Shown here: positions 7,606 through 11,432 of the stretch, in pieces | Layout of the letters: the number at the start of each line of letters is the position of its first letter | Position numbering within the stretch: the first letter of the stretch is position 1 | Assembly (NCBI GenBank): GCA_958430865.1 | Contig: CAUDNR010000618.1 | Span: 7,804 to 19,235, forward strand | DNA length: 11,432 nt | Direction: 5' to 3' | Source of the DNA: Entrophospora sp. SA101 | Lineage: Eukaryota; Glomeromycota; Glomeromycetes; Entrophosporales; Entrophosporaceae | Translations under genes and position numbers: made by a program | Notes under the pieces: generated by a model | The model's input: the letters and a program-made list of their open reading frames with translations, nothing else | The model's database searches: none | What the model was told of the DNA's origin: nothing

Positions 7606-10153
7606 ATGTTAAAAGTAATGAAAGAGGAGGCCGCAACTAATACTACAATATCTTCTACTCCCACTGCTGCAGTCAACACCAACACCAGCACCAACACTAA
7701 CACTCATAATAATAATAACAGTAATAATAATAGCTCATCATCTGAATCAAGTTACAATGTGAACCAAAGGTGTATATATTTATATTTTAATATTTTTTTA
7801 AATTTAATACCTTGCTACTTAACTAACTAATTAATTAATTAAGCGATAGCTCTAATGCTTTGCCTAAAATCGATCGCCCTCAGGAAAAAATGTATCATTA
7901 CGCTGAAGGCGAAACAATCGATTGCGCCATATGTATTGAACAAGTTGAGTCAAAGCATGCTCAAGTTAGATTATCTTGTGGCCACATTTATCATTTGAAT
8001 TGCATCGGGTTTGTGAAATATTTATTTATTTTCAACTTTTATGAAATAACAAAGTTAATTAATATTTTATAAATTAATCTAGATCTCATTTCAACATTTC
8101 TGGTAATAATGATATAAAAGTTATTTAATTCATTCAACAAAATAAATAATAATATTATTATTAATTATAGGTGACTACAAATGTCCATACTGTCGGCTTG
8201 AAGTAGAAAAAATAGTTAAACAACCAAGAAGCTGGGAATTTCCTATAAATGGTCATCCTAATTCGCAAAATATAAACGACTCTGCTGAAATGCCTCATCC
8301 TGGTGAATTAGATTTCGCCAATTTTCAACGCGGTATTGAAATATTTAAAATATAATGTTTAAAAAATGTTTCTTGAGATATATTTATTCTTATTCACATA
8401 TGTACTTGTACATATTAAATGATTTAATTAGGTGTTTTACAAGTCGTAAATTCCATTTTTCGAGGCAGACTTAACCTAGGACATCCTTTCCGCAATGATA
8501 ACGATCCAGAAGATGATTTTTTTGAAACTGACAAGTAAGAATTTTTTAAAAAAAAAATAATATTAATATTATATTTATTTGTATATTTATTTATTTATTT
8601 TAGTGATGATAATTCAACTCATGGCCAAGATGAAATCAATCAAAGAAATAATGTCAATTTACTTGAAATTACAGACAATGAAGATGATGATAATTCTTCG
8701 GATGAAGATGGTGACTTCGACACAAATGATTCAATGAATCATTATCGAACATTCACTACTTCATATTATAATAGTAGTTCTGAAAATTTACCTTCACAAA
8801 TTAGGAGAAACGGTCGTATCATGCATTCACCAACGAATGATTCTAATAACAGATTTTATGATAACGTCAACAACAACAACAACAACGACGACGACGACGA
8901 CAACGACGACGACGACGACAACAACAATAATTATGATGATGATGATGAAAGTGAAATCTTAGATAACGAGGATAATTTATCGAGGTCATTATCATCAACT
9001 TTGAATCTTAATGATCATAGTAATACCGCTAGTTCACATTCTAGATTAAATTCAACAAGATCTCACTCCCGTACAAGGTCACGTTTTTTTCGAGAATCTG
9101 TTAGGAATGGATTTACAGGCTTAATTAGAAACAGGTTGAATGCAGATCAAGAAAGAAGGGGTCACTTGAGAGATGTTCGTGATTTCAGAGATCTTAGTCC
9201 TAATTTTTCATCAAGAAGACGTGAAGGCAACAGACAATCAACTATTTCATCAAGATATCGAAATAATGATTCTTCTAGACGCAATATAATATCTTCAGAA
9301 ATTTCAAGTAACCAAAATTCATCAGAATTAAGAGATGATAATAGATCATTCTATACTAATATTACTAATATCAATAATAACGAAAATCTTTATAACAACA
9401 ATAATGATAACAACAACAACAACAATAATAATAATAGCATCAATCGCCGTCATAATAATACTAATTCATTTTTGTCACAAACAATTCATGATATATCAGC
9501 AAACACTTCATTTAATCCTCTACATGATAGTAATGCAGAATTCACGAATTCTTTATATCGTCATTCTACATCATCATCATCATCATCAAGATTAAGAAAT
9601 ACATATGTCGATGACTCATCGGCAACAGAAGAATTTATGGGATCATATAGTAGTAGTAATAGCAGCAGCAGTAGCAGCAGTAGCTCATCAGAAAATTCTG
9701 CTGCAGAAGATGAAGATGAAATGATGTTTGAGAGTACATTCAACTGGGGTTTGTATAAATAATTCATTATTATTATTTAAATATAAATAGAGTTTTTTTT
9801 AATCATAAATTTATGATTCAGATGTTAGTAATGATATGGAAACTTCAGAAGATGATTCAGAAAACGAGCAAACATTCAGATGTTTTTCATGTAATTCTTC
9901 TATATCTTCTGAATCACCCACATTCTCTTCTTCATACGAAGAAGATGATGACGACGACGATGATGATGATGATGATGATGATGATGCACCTGTTTCAACA
10001 ACTGCTAGATCATACATTGAAACAAATGATAACCAACAACATTGGTTTAGACCATGGTCTTGGTATTATCAATCTACTAATATAAACACCAATAACAATT
10101 CTAATCTAGTTAATGATAGTGATGTCACAATCAGCAGCGGTGAAGATTTTTAA
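7606..10153 (+). CDS. RING-H2 finger protein with acidic low-complexity tail, probable E3 ubiquitin ligase
   Basis: Seven exons can be joined in frame: 7606-7769, 7844-8008, 8083-8102, 8171-8332, 8432-8534, 8604-9748, 9822-10153. Every intron is GT-AG and 68-99 bp long. The spliced frame is 2091 nt, giving 696 aa. Residues 1-59 are Thr/Asn/Ser-rich. The RING-H2 has all eight ligands: C82-x2-C85-x14-C100-x-H102-x2-H105-x2-C108-x12-C121-x2-C124, with the usual Ile between the first Cys pair and Pro after C121. The Trp common before the last Cys pair is absent. RING-H2 domains recruit E2 enzymes, so ubiquitin transfer is the likely role; the substrate is unknown. After the RING come an Asn/Asp tract (about 292-320), an Arg/Ser-rich basic region (about 356-433), poly-Asn (about 466-490), Ser runs, a lone Cys pair (C607, C610), and 14 Asp in a row (628-641). 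No signal peptide or membrane segment is evident. ATG at 7618 is an alternative start. The last exon depends on removing an intron that otherwise gives a stop at 9760. Confidence 0.85.
8083..8102 (+). other. 20-nt microexon completing the RING finger
   Basis: This exon lies between acceptor TCTAG (AG at 8081-8082) and donor GTAATA (8103). It supplies 20 nt that turn a phase-2 junction into a phase-1 junction. Without it, joining 8008 to 8171 puts a TGA at the second codon. With it, the frame reads Gly-Ser-His-Phe-Asn-Ile-Ser-Gly-Asp-Tyr-Lys into the last RING cysteine pair. Confidence 0.8.
8873..8946 (+). repeat. AAC/GAC/GAT trinucleotide tract in exon 6
   Basis: In-frame triplets AAC and GAC alternate in blocks, followed by GAT, and encode Asn and Asp runs. 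They are likely to vary in length between strains through slippage. They lie within the RING gene coding sequence. Confidence 0.8.
9942..9986 (+). repeat. GAT/GAC tract encoding 14 Asp
   Basis: An in-frame run of GAT and GAC triplets in the last exon encodes an uninterrupted acidic block (residues 628-641), preceded by two Glu. The mixed codons indicate selection or age rather than a fresh pure expansion. Confidence 0.8.
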
Positions 10154-10952
10154 ATTTATTGTTATTATTAGTATATACTTCATAACAATCAAATATCATA
10201 TATATATGAAATGTAAGAAAAAAAATTTAGTATTTATGACTGAAGTTATTAATTGATTGATTTCACATTTCTTTTTTTAATGGGCGGGAAAGAAAAAAAT
10301 ATAAAAAAATATTAGATGTGTGTTTTACAAAATTAATTAGATTAAAAAATTTTTATTATATATAATTTTTGAATAAATATAAAAATCATTTCAAGATTAT
10401 TATTGTCACAAGTGAGACATCTATTCTCTGATTATATTTTTATTTTGCGTATAACACGTATTAACATAGTAAGCTTGTGCAAAATGATTCTTAGCTTCAA
10501 AACTACGATTGATTTTTTTTGGTTATGTAAAATCACGTGACCACGCTCTACCCTTAATTTGTTGTAACGTGAACTTAATTATATAATTCGTTGAAACGAG
10601 TTTGATATTATTATATTATGTAACAATAGCGTCATGAATGGTAACATTGTGTTTGCGTGTAAATTGCATGTAATTATTACGCTATAATTAATGTATATAA
10701 GCAACTCAAATTTCTATAGCTGTACATTTATTTCCATTTGGGCCAATAAAAGGTTCGACGACTAAGTGGACTTGCGCTGTATATTAAATACAAACAGGAA
10801 TTTTAAATTTTTAAAATAAAATATACCTGGTTTGGTTCGAATGCTTTAAATCCGACTTGTTCGAGCTTTTTAATTTATATTTTATCCACTAGTTGGCTTT
10901 CTCGGACGAGGTTCATAAAAACCAAAGAATTTATTTCATTGTTGGCAAGTTC
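10154..10952. other. 3' flank of RING gene and spacer
   Basis: No coding region is supported. A polyadenylation-signal-like AATAAA is at 10372-10377, 219 bp after the stop; assignment is tentative. ATCACGTGACC at 10532-10542 is the exact reverse complement of GGTCACGTGAT at 6517-6527. A motif at 10760-10782 closely resembles 6619-6640 in the same orientation. The rest is AT-rich sequence without visible structure. Confidence 0.4.
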
Positions 10953-11014
10953 ATGGATTCTGAATCTGATTATGATACCAGAGAAGTGGTAAAAGTTCTT
11001 CTAAGTGATGAAGA
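10953..11014 (+). CDS. Possible first exon of an unknown gene
   Basis: ATG at 10953 opens a short acidic reading frame (Met-Asp-Ser-Glu-Ser-Asp-Tyr...) that would stop at TAA 11016-11018 if unspliced, giving 21 aa. A strong donor-like GTAAGG begins at 11015, so the frame may be a 62-nt first exon ending in phase 2. I could not place a convincing downstream exon before the window ends. It may equally be a chance frame or a mobile-element fragment. No function is proposed. Confidence 0.22.
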
Positions 11015-11432
11015 GTAAGGAATTAGTCGAAGTTTCAAAGCCATTCAAAGAAGCATACATATCTTGGCAAAAGTGTTTATGTCTCATTTAGTATATTAAT
11101 ATATTAATTGATACAAGAAATTATCCAATCAAAATTTATATCCTTCAATTCCGAATCATTTAATTAGATGATGTTTTTTAGTAATAATTTATTGAAGATG
11201 CTCAATAAACGATAAGGTGTACTATATAATGCGATGGATTCTTATTGAAATTATGTAACAGTCATCCGTGATGTCACAATGAGTGATTTTGTTATAGCGA
11301 TCTACATAGTACTTTTCTGTACAACAGACTTTAAAACCAAAAATGAACGAAAAAGCGTGATCAAACATCCTTCATAATTTCGCTCTTTCAATCACAATCT
11401 TTTATACTTCATTAGCTTTTTTCGTTCAAGAG
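11015..11432. other. Right-edge spacer with inverted repeat
   Basis: This is AT-rich sequence without a supported gene. GAACGAAAAAGC (11345-11356) faces GCTTTTTTCGTTC (11415-11427), an inverted repeat with one extra T, spanning 83 bp at the window edge. It could be a small foldback or the edge of a larger element cut off by the window. Confidence 0.4.

Noticed and set aside
7500..7703. Minus-strand 67-codon frame
   Set aside because: It is antisense to exon 1 of the RING gene; its Leu/Val runs mirror the Asn/Thr codons there.
9335..9595. Plus-strand 86-codon frame and nearby minus-strand frames
   Set aside because: They are shadows of the triplet-repeat coding sequence in exon 6 of the RING gene, made of Ile/Thr or Leu runs.
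10738..10860. tRNA gene suggested by GGTTCGA motifs
   Set aside because: GGTTCGAC and GGTTCGAATGC resemble a B box, but no A box at proper spacing and no cloverleaf stems could be formed.

Overview
The window looks like nuclear DNA of an A+T-rich early-diverging fungus. An arbuscular mycorrhizal fungus (Glomeromycotina, Rhizophagus-like) is the best guess. Four things support this: very AT-rich spacers with long T tracts, short GT-AG introns of about 68-99 bp, proteins with long Asn/Asp/Ser runs, and a decayed DDE transposase of a type I associate with fungal genomes. Dictyostelium was considered because of the poly-Asn tracts, but the spacers are less AT-extreme and the transposase type argues for a fungus. 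The assignment is inferred from sequence character alone.

Layout. Positions 1-605: AT-rich spacer with a 37-bp T run. Positions 606-2041 (minus strand): a probable two-exon gene of unknown function (180 aa as modelled). Its 893-bp intron is filled by three copies of a 104-bp hairpin-bearing tandem repeat and by a T-rich element with inverted-repeat ends. Just upstream of that gene, at 2109-2213, is a small hAT-like MITE with an exact 8-bp target duplication. Positions 2543-3120: a possible coding remnant followed by a tandem duplication of about 210/233 bp.

Positions 3389-5786 hold a decayed DDE (IS630/Tc1-mariner-like) transposase gene on the plus strand. It carries one nonsense codon and two frameshifts, and it is cut near its 3' end by a 235-bp MITE (5433-5667) with 15-bp inverted termini and a 9-bp target duplication. 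Removing the MITE and one duplicate in silico rejoins the frame exactly, so this is a clear nested insertion.

Positions 5787-7605 are noncoding: foldback repeats built on a GTTCC-rich motif, a degenerate Gln-rich repeat remnant, an AT palindrome, and a GAAC/GTTC foldback. Positions 7606-10153 (plus strand) hold the best-preserved gene of the window, a seven-exon RING-H2 protein of 696 aa. Six phase-consistent introns can be placed, one of them adjoining a 20-nt microexon needed to complete the RING finger. Positions 10154-11432 are mostly spacer, with a possible first exon of another gene at 10953 and an inverted repeat at the right edge.

The genes do not form a pathway. The window is a gene-sparse region with one likely functional E3 ubiquitin-ligase-type gene, one unknown gene, and several layers of mobile-element debris. 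I found no clearly new multi-gene system. The most informative items are the nested MITE, the microexon-completed RING finger, and the unclassified repeats.
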